Source of the DNA: Flavobacteriales bacterium
GTDB taxonomy: Bacteria; Bacteroidota; Bacteroidia; Flavobacteriales_F; PHOS-HE28
Direction: 5' to 3'
Assembly (NCBI GenBank): GCA_016699575.1
Contig: CP064979.1
Location: 3,100,001 to 3,164,000 of the forward strand
DNA: 64,000 nucleotides
The notes under the pieces are model-generated. The model was not told the DNA's origin. It did not search any database and worked only from the letters and a program-made list of their open reading frames with translations. This document shows, piece after piece, positions 43,043 through 54,860 of the stretch. Position numbers and translations under genes: made by a program. Positions within the stretch are counted from its first letter, which is position 1; each line of letters begins with the position of its first letter.

Positions 43043-44348
43043 GGTATTGCGCTACATGCGTCTGCACGGCATGCCGATGCCGCCGGCCGCCATTTGGGTG
43101 GCTGTGAGCGGAGGCGCGGACAGCATGGTGCTGCTGCAGGTGCTGGAACGGCTGGGTTTTGTCTGCCGTGCGGCCCATGCCGACCATGGTTTGCGCGGTG
43201 CAGAGAGCGAGGCGGATCGTGCGTTCGTTGTTGACCAATGCGGTCGGATGGGCATCGGGGTGGAGACCACGACGCTCGATGTTGTCGCACACGTCAAGGC
43301 CGGGAACTTTTCCGTTGAAATGGCCGCTCGTGAGCTGCGCTACGCTTGGTTCAGGACGTTGCTGGCGGGCGGACCCGGCCAAATGGCTTTGGGCCACCAT
43401 GCCGACGATGCCGTGGAAACCCTTCTCCTGAACTTGATGCGCGGGCCCGGCTTCAAAGGATGGGAGGGCATTGCGCCAGTGGCCGGTCCGTTCTTCCGCC
43501 CGTTGATGGCCGTGGATCGCACGGCTGTTCGGGCCTACGCCGCTGAACACCATGTGCCTTACCGCGAAGACAGCAGCAATACCGACCCTGCTTTCCTGCG
43601 CAACCGCGTGCGGCACGAACTCATCCCGCTCATGGAGCAGTTGCGCGCGGGCAGCACAAAAGTGATGGCGCGCAGCCTGCCGGACCTGGCGGAACTGGTG
43701 GCGCTAGGTGAAGCCGAGCTGGAAGCCGAGCTGCAACATCTGCCGGTCATTGCCAGTGATGACGTGGTGTTGTCCAAGGACCGCATCCTGCGTTCGCGTG
43801 TGCCGCGTGCTCTGTTGCTGCGCCTGCTTGCGCCGCATGGCTTCCATCCTTCGGTCATCGACCAGCTGCATCTGGCCCTTCTGGAAGGCTCTGTCGGCGC
43901 GCGTTTCTACGGGACCGCCTACCGGATCACCGTTGAGCGGGATACGATCGTACTGGAGTGCCAGCCTGCTGCGCCCGCTCCAATGGGCAGCATTGCTGCG
44001 GACCTTTCCACCGATGCGCCGCTCGGCCTCTCCATGCGTTATTGCAACCCACAGGATGAAGGGGTTCTGCGTACCCCTACCGTTGCCCGGCTCGATGCCG
44101 ACAACGTGCACTTCCCCTTGCTCGTGCGCCCTTGGCGGCCCGGCGACCGCATGCGCCCGATGGGGCTTGGGGGCAGCAAGCTCATCAGCGACATCCTCAC
44201 CGACGCCAAGGTTCCCAACACCGAGCGGGCTCGGCAGCGTGTGGTCGTTTCAGGGAACGAGATCGTTTGGTTGGTCGGCCACCGCGTCGCGGAAGGGCAC
44301 GGTACAAGGGAGTCCACCCAGCGGGTGTTGGAGCTGTCGGTGGTGTAG
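43032..44348 (+). CDS. tilS: tRNA(Ile)-lysidine synthase
   Basis: 438 residues from the ATG at 43032. TilS modifies C34 of tRNA-Ile(CAU) to lysidine so that it reads AUA; essential. The PP-loop is AVSGGADSMVLLQVL (about residues 25-39); further signatures are HADHGLRGAESEADRAF, LGHHADDAVETLLLNLMRG, and the C-terminal domain with RPWRPGDRMRPMGLGGSK. The start overlaps the end of pabB by 11 nt; upstream ATG/TTG codons exist but would extend the overlap. Confidence 0.94.
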   Translation: MEAEVLRYMRLHGMPMPPAAIWVAVSGGADSMVLLQVLERLGFVCRAAHADHGLRGAESEADRAFVVDQCGRMGIGVETTTLDVVAHVKAGNFSVEMAARELRYAWFRTLLAGGPGQMALGHHADDAVETLLLNLMRGPGFKGWEGIAPVAGPFFRPLMAVDRTAVRAYAAEHHVPYREDSSNTDPAFLRNRVRHELIPLMEQLRAGSTKVMARSLPDLAELVALGEAELEAELQHLPVIASDDVVLSKDRILRSRVPRALLLRLLAPHGFHPSVIDQLHLALLEGSVGARFYGTAYRITVERDTIVLECQPAAPAPMGSIAADLSTDAPLGLSMRYCNPQDEGVLRTPTVARLDADNVHFPLLVRPWRPGDRMRPMGLGGSKLISDILTDAKVPNTERARQRVVVSGNEIVWLVGHRVAEGHGTRESTQRVLELSVV

Positions 44349-44395
44349 GCGTGGATCGGTTGCCCCATTACCTTACAACCCCAACCGTAGAGCCA

Positions 44396-44686
44396 ATGAT
44401 CTCCAATCATGCCGTTGCGATCCCCAAGGAACGTGTGGCCGACCTGGTGTTCCCGCGCGAACCCGTGCAGTTGAGCGACGAGCACCGTCAGCGCTTGGAC
44501 AGCAAGATCCAGCGTGCCCTGCAACTCGGCAATGCTGAGCACGGCAAGTGCCGCATCCTCTTCAAGGACGCTGAGGGCTTGAAGGTGGTGGAGACAACGG
44601 TGTGGTCGTTCGACAAGGACAACATCGTGCTCAAGTACGGCCTTACGATACCGGTGTCGCGCGTGCTTGATATCGAAATGCCCTAG
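44396..44686 (+). CDS. Conserved small protein of unknown function
   Basis: 96 residues from the ATG at 44396. I cannot name a family. The sequence is soluble, with a helical N-terminal half (LSDEHRQRLDSKIQRALQLG) and a beta-rich C-terminal half (KCRILFKDAEGLKVVETTVW, ILKYGLTIPVSRVLDI). The shape resembles small proteins I associate with Flavobacteriales genomes, always without assigned function. It lies 47 nt after tilS on the same strand and 110 nt before the DsbD-like pair. Confidence 0.8.
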   Translation: MISNHAVAIPKERVADLVFPREPVQLSDEHRQRLDSKIQRALQLGNAEHGKCRILFKDAEGLKVVETTVWSFDKDNIVLKYGLTIPVSRVLDIEMP

Positions 44687-44796
44687 TGGCGTTAAGCGCT
44701 GTTAAGCCCTTGTCTGTCGCGGTTGGATGGGATCCCACTGAGGCAGGCCCGGAAGTGAAAGGCTGGCGATCGTCGCCGTCTATTTTCGCCGCCATC

Positions 44797-45270
44797 ATGC
44801 TTCGCCCCGCCCTAACGTTGTTGGCCTTTGGAACGCTGGTCGTTTCCACTGCGGCCCAAGGACCCGCGCAGAAAGTGCCGGTGGCATGGAGCACAACCGT
44901 GGAGACTTCCGGCAAGGAGGTGCTGTTGAAGGCCACGGCCCGCATCGATGAGGGCTGGCATGTTTACGCCCTTACCCTTCCCAGCGACCAAGGCCCACTT
45001 CCCACGGTGCTCACGTTCGAGCCGAGCAAGGCGTATGCGCTGGTGGGTGGTGTTGCGGAGCCGAAGCCTGAGGAAGTCGAAGACCCCAACTTCATGATGC
45101 TCGTGAGGCACCACTCCCACGATCCGGTGTTCGTGCAGAAAGTGGCGCGAACAGGGAGCGAAGCGTTCGAAGTGAAAGCGACGGTGGAGTACATGGCCTG
45201 CAACAACAGCATGTGCCTGCCACCGGTGCAAGTGCCCCTCGTGTTCCACGTTGAAGCCGCAGTGAAGTGA
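44797..45270 (+). CDS. Free-standing DsbD N-terminal (DsbD-alpha-like) domain protein
   Basis: 157 residues with a signal peptide (LTLLAFGTLVVSTAAQ). The body matches the immunoglobulin-like N-terminal domain of DsbD: VLLKATARIDEGWHVYALTL in the middle and YMACNNSMCLPPVQVPL at the end, where the two cysteines form the periplasmic redox pair. It is followed at a 1-nt overlap by a full DsbD that has its own copy of this domain, so it may be a second electron acceptor or a substrate-specific adaptor. A TATTTTCG box lies 8 nt before the ATG. Confidence 0.87.
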   Translation: MLRPALTLLAFGTLVVSTAAQGPAQKVPVAWSTTVETSGKEVLLKATARIDEGWHVYALTLPSDQGPLPTVLTFEPSKAYALVGGVAEPKPEEVEDPNFMMLVRHHSHDPVFVQKVARTGSEAFEVKATVEYMACNNSMCLPPVQVPLVFHVEAAVK

Positions 45271-47336
45271 TGAAGAAGTTCCTGGGTCTTGCCGTTGCGG
45301 TCGTTGTTGTGCTCGTCTGTGTTTGGGCAGGCTGTGGAAAGCAGGCTGCGGGGCCGACCAGCTGTGATCCGATCAAGTTGGACCCCGCCATGGACAAAGT
45401 GGCTTGGTGCGTGCGTGCCGAGAACACAGGCGGAACAGCGTACGACATCGTTTTCCATGCGGCCATCGATGAAGGATGGTCCGTGTACTCCGTTGAGAAC
45501 TTCGGTGATGCCGGCCCGTTGCCCAGCCGGTTCGAATTCGATACGCTGGGCCATGTGGTGATCAAGCCAGGGGTAGTGGAGAAAAGCGAACACACCGTGC
45601 AAGGGCACGATGCCGTGTTCGACATGGAGGTGAAGAAGTTCAAGCACGATGTGGATTTCGTGCGGCACTTCGAGACCAGCGGCGGCGAGTTCCCCGTTAC
45701 CGGCCAGTTCGAGTACATGACCTGCAACAACGAGATGTGCCTGCCGCCGGCCCTCGTGTTCTGGCGTGTAGTGCCGGACAGTGGCACGTTCCAGCTCAGC
45801 CCGGTGCCTTTCGACTTGTCGGGCATTCCGGTGAAGACCTGCGCCGACGGCACCTACAAGATGAAGTCGGTGGACCTGGAGAGGCCAGTTGTGTCGGGCC
45901 CGTCCAAGGACAACCCTGCCGGCTTGTTGGCGATTTTCCTTCTCGGCTTTGCCGGTGGGCTTGTAGCGCTGATAACGCCATGTGTCTTCCCAATGGTGCC
46001 CCTCACGGTGAGCTTTTTCACAAAAGGAAGCGAGGATAAGCGAAAGGGTTTGATGAACGCCATCCTCTATGGCACGTTCATCTTTGTCATCTATGCCGCC
46101 TTCAGCATTCCGTTCCATTTGATCGGTTCCGTGAATCCGCAGATCTTCAACGAGATCAGCACGAACCCCTGGCTGAACATCTTCTTCTTCGTCATCTTCA
46201 TCGTGTTCGCCATCTCGTTCCTAGGCTACTTCGAGATCACGCTGCCCAGTAGTTGGGTGAACAAGATGGACAGCAATGCCAGCAAGTTCGGTGGCAGCTT
46301 GGGCATCTTCTTTATGGCTCTGACGCTAGTCCTAGTCTCATTCTCTTGCACAGGCATGATTCTCGGTTCATTGTTGGCTGGAGCGCTCACCAGCGATGGT
46401 GGCCCAATGCAACTGACAATGGGACTTTCGGGTTTCGGTCTGGCTTTGGCGTTGCCTTTCGTACTCTTCGCTCTATTCCCCGGTTGGCTCAACAATCTTC
46501 CGCGCAGTGGTGGTTGGCTCGATACGGTGAAGAAGGTGCTCGGCTTCGTGGAACTGGCCTTGGCGGTGAAGTTCCTCAGCAACGCCGACCTGGTGATGAA
46601 CTGGGGCCTGCTGAAGCGTGAGGTGTTCATCGGTCTGTGGATCATCATCGGTATTGCGCTCGTGCTGTATTTGATCGGGCGCCTGCGCTTGCCGCACGAT
46701 GTGAAAGGAGCGCCGATCAGCAAAGGGCGTTGGACCACGGCGGTGCTCGTGTTTTCTTTCGTGGTGTACCTGGTTCCTGGTCTTACCAATGCTCCGTGGC
46801 GTAACCTCAAATTGCTGAGCGGCTTCCCACCACCGCTGTTCTACAGCCTTTACGAGCAAAAGAATGAGTGCCCCGAAGGCGTGACCTGCTACCACACGCT
46901 GGCCGAGGGCTTGGAGCAGGCCAAGCGCACCGATCGCATGGTGATGATCGACTTCACGGGTTGGGCTTGTGTGAACTGCAGGAAAATGGAGGAGACCGTG
47001 TGGACCGAACCGGCCATCCACGAGATCCTTGCCAAGCAAGTGGTGCTGGTGTCGCTGTACGTGGACGATAAGCGCGAACTGCCGCAAACCGAGCAGCACG
47101 TGTACATCAATTGTGCGGGCAAAAAGACCTTCATCCGTTCCATCGGCGACCAGTGGTCGAACCTTGAGTTGGAATCGTTCGAGCAAGCCAGCCAGCCGCT
47201 CTACGTTCTGCTCAGCCCCGATGGTAAGCTCCTCACCGACCCCGTGGGCTACACCCCGGACGAGGATGAGTACGCCGCCTTCTTCGCCCGCGGCCTGCAA
47301 GGCATGGAGCGCTTGAAGGGCGTTGCAACGAAGTGA
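45270..47336 (+). CDS. dsbD: Thiol:disulfide interchange protein DsbD
   Basis: 688 residues. DsbD carries electrons from cytoplasmic thioredoxin to periplasmic proteins. An N-terminal signal/lipobox (VVVLVCVWAGC) precedes the alpha domain with YMTCNNEMCLPPALV; eight membrane helices (about residues 210-520) hold the transmembrane cysteines in TPCVFPMVPLTVSFF and SFSCTGMILGSLLAG; the C-terminal thioredoxin-like domain has WACVNCRKMEE. All six redox cysteines are present. It is operonic with the preceding single-domain protein. Confidence 0.94.
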   Translation: MKKFLGLAVAVVVVLVCVWAGCGKQAAGPTSCDPIKLDPAMDKVAWCVRAENTGGTAYDIVFHAAIDEGWSVYSVENFGDAGPLPSRFEFDTLGHVVIKPGVVEKSEHTVQGHDAVFDMEVKKFKHDVDFVRHFETSGGEFPVTGQFEYMTCNNEMCLPPALVFWRVVPDSGTFQLSPVPFDLSGIPVKTCADGTYKMKSVDLERPVVSGPSKDNPAGLLAIFLLGFAGGLVALITPCVFPMVPLTVSFFTKGSEDKRKGLMNAILYGTFIFVIYAAFSIPFHLIGSVNPQIFNEISTNPWLNIFFFVIFIVFAISFLGYFEITLPSSWVNKMDSNASKFGGSLGIFFMALTLVLVSFSCTGMILGSLLAGALTSDGGPMQLTMGLSGFGLALALPFVLFALFPGWLNNLPRSGGWLDTVKKVLGFVELALAVKFLSNADLVMNWGLLKREVFIGLWIIIGIALVLYLIGRLRLPHDVKGAPISKGRWTTAVLVFSFVVYLVPGLTNAPWRNLKLLSGFPPPLFYSLYEQKNECPEGVTCYHTLAEGLEQAKRTDRMVMIDFTGWACVNCRKMEETVWTEPAIHEILAKQVVLVSLYVDDKRELPQTEQHVYINCAGKKTFIRSIGDQWSNLELESFEQASQPLYVLLSPDGKLLTDPVGYTPDEDEYAAFFARGLQGMERLKGVATK

Positions 47337-47345
47337 CCATCACGT

Positions 47346-47397
47346 GTTTGGTAGTCTTGATGTCGCATTTTGCGACTTCAAGTTCCACGTACCAAAC
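47346..47397. promoter_or_regulatory. Long imperfect hairpin between dsbD and gmhA
   Basis: The outer arms GTTTGGTA (47346-47353) and TACCAAAC (47390-47397) enclose an inner stem, CTTGATGTCGCA against TGCGACTTCAAG with one bulged pair. The structure fills most of the 77-nt gap. It could be a terminator without a T-run or an mRNA-processing or regulatory stem; nothing decides. Confidence 0.5.
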
Positions 47398-47413
47398 CGC
47401 ATCTTAGCGGCCG

Positions 47414-47989
47414 ATGAGCACCGATCGCATCCGTTCGCACTTTGCCGAGGCCGCTTCCGTGCTGGACAAGTTCCTGGCCGACCCGGCGAACGTGGAGGCC
47501 GTGGAACGCGCCGCCGCCTTCATGACCTACTGCCTGAAGCAAGGCAACAAGATCATCAGCTGTGGCAACGGCGGCAGCATGTGCGATGCGATGCACTTCG
47601 CCGAAGAACTCACCGGCCGCTTCCGCGATGACCGCAGGCCCATTGCTGCGCTCAGCATCAGCGACCCCAGCCACCTCACCTGCGTGGGAAACGATCACGG
47701 GTTCGAGTACGTGTTCAGCCGTTTCGTGCAGGCGCACGGCAACGACGGTGATGTGCTGCTGGCCATCAGCACCAGCGGCAACAGCCCCAACGTGCTGCGC
47801 GCAGCCGAGATCGCACGCGACAAAGGCCTGCACGTGATCGCGCTCACCGGCAAGGATGGCGGCAAACTGGCCGAGCTCAGCACGGTGGAAGTGCGGGTGC
47901 CGCACAACGGCTACGCCGATCGCATACAGGAGATCCATATCAAGGTGATCCACGCCTTCATCGATCACATCGAACAGGCTCTCGCATGA
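47414..47989 (+). CDS. gmhA: Phosphoheptose isomerase GmhA (SIS domain)
   Basis: 191 residues. GmhA isomerises sedoheptulose-7-phosphate to heptose-7-phosphate for LPS inner core. A single SIS domain with KIISCGNGGSMCDAMHFAEE, the tight LAISTSGNSPNVL phosphate loop, and NDHGFEYVFSRFV. The length is standard. The stop overlaps the ATG of the next gene (ATGA), so the two are co-translated although functionally unrelated. Confidence 0.92.
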   Translation: MSTDRIRSHFAEAASVLDKFLADPANVEAVERAAAFMTYCLKQGNKIISCGNGGSMCDAMHFAEELTGRFRDDRRPIAALSISDPSHLTCVGNDHGFEYVFSRFVQAHGNDGDVLLAISTSGNSPNVLRAAEIARDKGLHVIALTGKDGGKLAELSTVEVRVPHNGYADRIQEIHIKVIHAFIDHIEQALA

Positions 47990-49524
47990 TCGTCAAGAAC
48001 TACGGGTGCGCGGTCTTCGGCATCAATGCCACCATCGTGACGGTGGAGACCAACGTTAACCCGGGAACGGCGTTTTTCATGGTGGGCCTGCCGGACAGTG
48101 CCGTGAAGGAGAGCCACCAACGCGTGGGGGCGGCCATCAAGAACAGTGGGCTGCATATGCCGCGCGGTCGCGAGATCACCGTGAACCTCGCACCGGCCGA
48201 CATCCGCAAGGAGGGCAGCGCCTACGATCTGCCCATTGCCATCGGAATGCTGGCGGGCAGTGGCCAGCTCAACCCCGAGCGGCTAGGCGATTACGTGATG
48301 ATGGGGGAGCTTTCACTCGACGGAGAAGTACGTCCCATCAAAGGAGCATTGCCCATCGCGCTCGAAGCGAAGAAACAGGGGTTCAAGGGTGTCATCGTCC
48401 CCAGCGCGAACGCGCGTGAGGCGGCCATCGTCACCGGTCTGAAGGCATACGGGGTTGACACGCTCCTGCAAGTGACCGGCTTTCTGGAAGGTGCTGATGA
48501 CCTGCAACCCGTAGAGGTGGACATCGAGAAGGAGTTCGCTGAAAGCAGCCGCAGCTACCCGGTGGACATCAGCGATGTGAAAGGGCAGGAGAACATCAAG
48601 CGCGCGTTCGAGATCGCGGCGGCCGGTGGTCACAACGTCATCCTCATCGGGCCGCCGGGCGCTGGCAAAACGATGTTGGCCAAACGCCTGCCCACGATCC
48701 TGCCACCGCTCACCATCGACGAGGCGCTTGAGACCACGAAGATCCACAGCGTTGCGGGCAAGTTGCGGAAGGAGGATTCACTGTTGAGCGTGCGCCCGTA
48801 CCGCAATCCGCACCACACCATCAGCGATGTGGCATTGGTGGGTGGGGGCTCCTTCCCCCAACCCGGCGAGATCAGTCTTGCGCACAACGGTGTGCTCTTC
48901 CTCGATGAGTTGCCCGAGTTCAAACGCACGGTGCTTGAGGTGTTGCGCCAACCACTGGAAGACCGGGTGGTGACAATCAGCCGGGCCAGGTTCAGCGTGG
49001 AATATCCCGCGAGCTTCATGTTGGTGGCCGCGATGAATCCTTGCCCGTGCGGCTACTACAATCATCCGGACAAGGACTGCGTGTGCGCTCCTGGAGTAGT
49101 GCAGAAGTACTTGAACAAGATCAGCGGGCCATTGCTGGACCGCATCGACATCCACATTGAGGTCACGCCCGTCCCGTTCAAGGAGCTGAGCGCCGAACGG
49201 AGCGGGGAGCGGAGCGCGGACATGCGGGAGCGCGTTATCACGGCCAGGAAAGTCCAGCAGGAACGCTACGCTGGAAAGAACATGCACTGCAACGCGCAGA
49301 TGAGCAGCAAGCAATTGCGCGAGATCTGCCGCATCGACGACGCGGGCCAGGCACTGCTGGCCAAGGCCATGGAGCGCTTGGGCCTCAGCGCCCGTGCCTA
49401 CGACCGCATCCTGAAGGTGAGCCGGACCATTGCCGATCTGGCGGGCAGTCCGGACATCCGCACCGAGCACTTGGCGGAGGCCATCCAGTACCGCAGTTTG
49501 GACCGCGAGGGCTGGGCTTCCTGA
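47986..49524 (+). CDS. YifB/ComM-family Mg-chelatase-like AAA ATPase
   Basis: 512 residues. The N-terminal domain (1-190) is typical (VETNVNPGTAFFMVGLPDSA, KNSGLHMPRGREITVNLAPA), then Walker A ILIGPPGAGKTMLAKRLPTI, Walker B FLDELPEF, the AMNPCPCGYYNHPDKDCVC cysteine loop, and a C-terminal Mg_chelatase_C helical domain. The relative ComM is a branch-migration helicase needed for natural transformation; by homology this protein may process recombination intermediates here. The start at 47986 overlaps gmhA. Confidence 0.93.
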   Translation: MIVKNYGCAVFGINATIVTVETNVNPGTAFFMVGLPDSAVKESHQRVGAAIKNSGLHMPRGREITVNLAPADIRKEGSAYDLPIAIGMLAGSGQLNPERLGDYVMMGELSLDGEVRPIKGALPIALEAKKQGFKGVIVPSANAREAAIVTGLKAYGVDTLLQVTGFLEGADDLQPVEVDIEKEFAESSRSYPVDISDVKGQENIKRAFEIAAAGGHNVILIGPPGAGKTMLAKRLPTILPPLTIDEALETTKIHSVAGKLRKEDSLLSVRPYRNPHHTISDVALVGGGSFPQPGEISLAHNGVLFLDELPEFKRTVLEVLRQPLEDRVVTISRARFSVEYPASFMLVAAMNPCPCGYYNHPDKDCVCAPGVVQKYLNKISGPLLDRIDIHIEVTPVPFKELSAERSGERSADMRERVITARKVQQERYAGKNMHCNAQMSSKQLREICRIDDAGQALLAKAMERLGLSARAYDRILKVSRTIADLAGSPDIRTEHLAEAIQYRSLDREGWAS

Positions 49525-49542
49525 GTTTTTTCCGTGCCTGAC

Positions 49543-49568
49543 GTAACCCTGGGGAACGGGGCTCCGTT
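49543..49568 (+). promoter_or_regulatory. ECF-like promoter before the TonB-domain gene
   Basis: GTAACC (49543-49548), 16 nt, CGTT (49565-49568), 23 nt before the ATG at 49592. The spacing and -35 hexamer equal those of the two elements at 11829-11854 and 11948-11973; the -10 differs by one base. It may be a third member of the same regulon. Confidence 0.45.
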
Positions 49569-49591
49569 ATACCGGACGATCGCTATCACTC

Positions 49592-50278
49592 ATGCGACAC
49601 CTCAGCACAGCAAACATGGTCCTCAGCCTCCTCCTTTGCCTTGGTCTCGTCAATGCCTCTGGGCAGGAGCGCACGTACCTCAGCGCCACCCTGGATGCAG
49701 CCCCAAAGTCGCAGGCCGCGTTCTACATGGAATCTGCTGGCCAGGATGGTGACCGCTTCATCGGCAAGATCTACTCGATGGACGGCAAGCTGAAAGCCGA
49801 AGGCCGTTTCGTGGATGCCGCGCTGACCATCGAGGACGGTGCGTTCAAATTCTACCACACCAACGGCAAGCTCGAGAGCGAGGGTGCCTACGCACAGGGA
49901 TGGAAGAGCGGCGTTTGGAAACGCTTCGACCAATGGGGCCGCCCGCTGAGCGAGAAGGTCTATGACCCCGAAGTGATGGCCAACGTGATCTTCTCACAGC
50001 CGGACATGATGCCCCAATACCCGGGTGGCGATGCAACATTGCAGGCCGAGGTGAAGAGCAAGGTGGCGGAGAAGGCATCCACCCGGCCGCGCGGCAAACT
50101 GAAGGCCACTATCGTTGTGGAGAAGGACGGCACCGTGAGCGACGTGAAGGTCGTGGAAGGCGTTGGTGGTAGCATTGACGCACTGGCGATGGCCGCCATC
50201 AAGGACACCAAGTGGAACCCAGGCTTGGCCAAGGGGCGCCCGGTGCGCGTGCAGATGACCCTGCCGCTCCAGTTCTAG
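49592..50278 (+). CDS. Secreted protein with MORN-like repeats and TonB C-terminal domain
   Basis: 228 residues. Signal peptide at 1-24 (MVLSLLLCLGLVNASG). Residues about 45-110 carry toxin/MORN-type repeats (GKIYSMDGKLKAEGRF, FKFYHTNGKLESEGAYAQGW), followed by a TonB_C domain (PQYPGGDATLQAEV, LKATIVVEKDGTVSDVKVV, LPLQF). There is no N-terminal transmembrane anchor apart from the signal, unlike energy-transducing TonB, so this is probably a periplasmic or surface protein of unknown role, a frequent Bacteroidota arrangement. A candidate ECF promoter precedes it. Confidence 0.85.
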   Translation: MRHLSTANMVLSLLLCLGLVNASGQERTYLSATLDAAPKSQAAFYMESAGQDGDRFIGKIYSMDGKLKAEGRFVDAALTIEDGAFKFYHTNGKLESEGAYAQGWKSGVWKRFDQWGRPLSEKVYDPEVMANVIFSQPDMMPQYPGGDATLQAEVKSKVAEKASTRPRGKLKATIVVEKDGTVSDVKVVEGVGGSIDALAMAAIKDTKWNPGLAKGRPVRVQMTLPLQF

Positions 50279-50300
50279 AACCACTTTCCATACACATAGC

Positions 50301-50332
50301 CGAAGGGGCCCCGACTTGTCAGGGCCCCTTCG
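50301..50332. terminator. Bidirectional stem-loop between TonB-domain gene and secA
   Basis: CGAAGGGGCCC and GGGCCCCTTCG form a perfect 11-bp stem with a 10-nt loop between two convergent genes (ends at 50278 and 50355). T-runs are short. Confidence 0.75.
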
Positions 50333-50354
50333 GCGTTCATGGCATCAGCGTTGG

Positions 50355-53726
<3,372 letters not shown>

Positions 53727-53910
53727 GGATGAAGGAGAATGTGGAAATGATGCGGGTGTGGAAAAGCGCCGGGGCCGAGAGTTAGGAGGGGGGCAAATGC
53801 CTGTCCGGAAAAGGCCGCCAAATGTACCCGCCTGCCGTTAGGCTGGGGCACCGCTCAAGAGCACTTACCGGACCGTGCAACGCAGGACTGACGCCTTGTC
53901 ATTGTCGGAA

Positions 53911-53945
53911 AGAAGAAGCCCCGCCAAGGTCGTCGGCAGGGCTCC
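53911..53945 (-). terminator. Terminator of the DUF2795 gene
   Basis: On the minus strand AGCCCTGCC pairs imperfectly with GGCGGGGCT around a GACGACCTT loop, followed by TCTTCTTT. It lies about 16 nt after the stop at 53961. Confidence 0.55.
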
Positions 53946-53960
53946 AAGCGTGCGCGGGGT

Positions 53961-54182
53961 TCAGTATTCGTCCTCGTTGAAGAAGAAGTCCTCCTTCTGT
54001 GGGTAATCGGGCCAGATGTCTTCAATGCTCTCGAACACTTCTTCGTCGTCTTCGATGGCCTGCAGGTTCTCCACCACTTCGAGCGGAGCGCCGGTGCGCA
54101 TGGCGAAATCGATGAGCTCGTCCTTCGTGGCGGGCCAGGGGGCGTCCTCGAGGTACGAGGCCAATTCGAGCGTCCAGTACAT
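53961..54182 (-). CDS. DUF2795 domain protein
   Basis: 73 residues, acidic. It fits DUF2795 (YWTLELASYLEDAPWPATKD, then a helix and a strongly acidic tail ending FFFNEDEY). The fold is a small helical domain; function is unknown. A TATATTTG box at 54217-54224 (minus) matches the phylum -7 consensus, and TTC occurs 19 nt upstream in the -33 position. It stands alone between secA and the cobalamin gene, with its own terminator. Confidence 0.85.
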   Translation of the reverse strand: MYWTLELASYLEDAPWPATKDELIDFAMRTGAPLEVVENLQAIEDDEEVFESIEDIWPDYPQKEDFFFNEDEY

Positions 54183-54308
54183 GAGACCTAGTGCTGAGGT
54201 TCTTTTTTCAGGGCCGCAAATATAGACGGGTACCGATGCGGCCGAAGGCTATTTCCCAACAGGTGTTGACCGGTCTCTTTCCTTAGAGCCACAAGCGTTT
54301 GCGCCAGT

Positions 54309-54860
54309 TCAGCCACGGGGCTTCCAGGGTATCTCGGGTGCATTGAGGGTGTGGCCGGACCACCTGGCGAGCACGAAAAGCAGGTCGCTGAGCCGGTTGA
54401 GGTAACGCACAATGACCTCCGGGAGTTGCTCCTGTTCGGCAATGCGCACCACCAACCGCTCGGCCCGGCGGCAGACGGTGCGGCAGATGTGGGCTTGCGA
54501 AACCGCCACATGCCCACCAGGAAGGATGAAGTTCCGCATCTCCGGCAGCTCTCGGTCCATATCGTCCATTGCGCCCTCCATGGCCATGATGTCCGCATCC
54601 TCCACATGCGGCACTTTGAACTTGTCCGCCTCCTGTTCGCTTGCGGATGCGAGGCGCGAGCCGATGCTGAACAGGTTCTGTTGTATACCGATGATGAGTT
54701 CGTGCTGCCGCCCGTTGAGCAGATCACGCAACATGCCCAAGTGGCTGTTCAACTCATCGATCGTGCCGTAGGCTTCTATGCGCACATGGTCCTTGGGCAC
54801 GCGCGTGCCGCCGAGCAAGCTGGTCTGCCCCTTGTCGCCGGTTCGTGTGTAGATCTTCAT
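54309..54860 (-). CDS. Cob(I)alamin adenosyltransferase, PduO type
   Basis: 183 residues. It transfers adenosine from ATP to cob(I)alamin to make adenosylcobalamin. The N-terminal TRTGDKGQTSLLGGTRVPKD is the ATP site of PduO-type enzymes, with IEAYGTIDELNSHLG, and RRAERLVVRIAEQ, VRYLNRLSDLLFVLARW near the C-terminus. The start shares one base with the stop of the preceding methyltransferase gene, so the two are co-transcribed. No cobalamin riboswitch was recognised nearby. Confidence 0.94.
   Translation of the reverse strand: MKIYTRTGDKGQTSLLGGTRVPKDHVRIEAYGTIDELNSHLGMLRDLLNGRQHELIIGIQQNLFSIGSRLASASEQEADKFKVPHVEDADIMAMEGAMDDMDRELPEMRNFILPGGHVAVSQAHICRTVCRRAERLVVRIAEQEQLPEVIVRYLNRLSDLLFVLARWSGHTLNAPEIPWKPRG

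Noticed and set aside
54183..54308. Cobalamin riboswitch near the adenosyltransferase gene
   Set aside because: The gene starts at 54860 and directly follows the methyltransferase gene, leaving no leader. No B12-box-like sequence was seen in nearby gaps.
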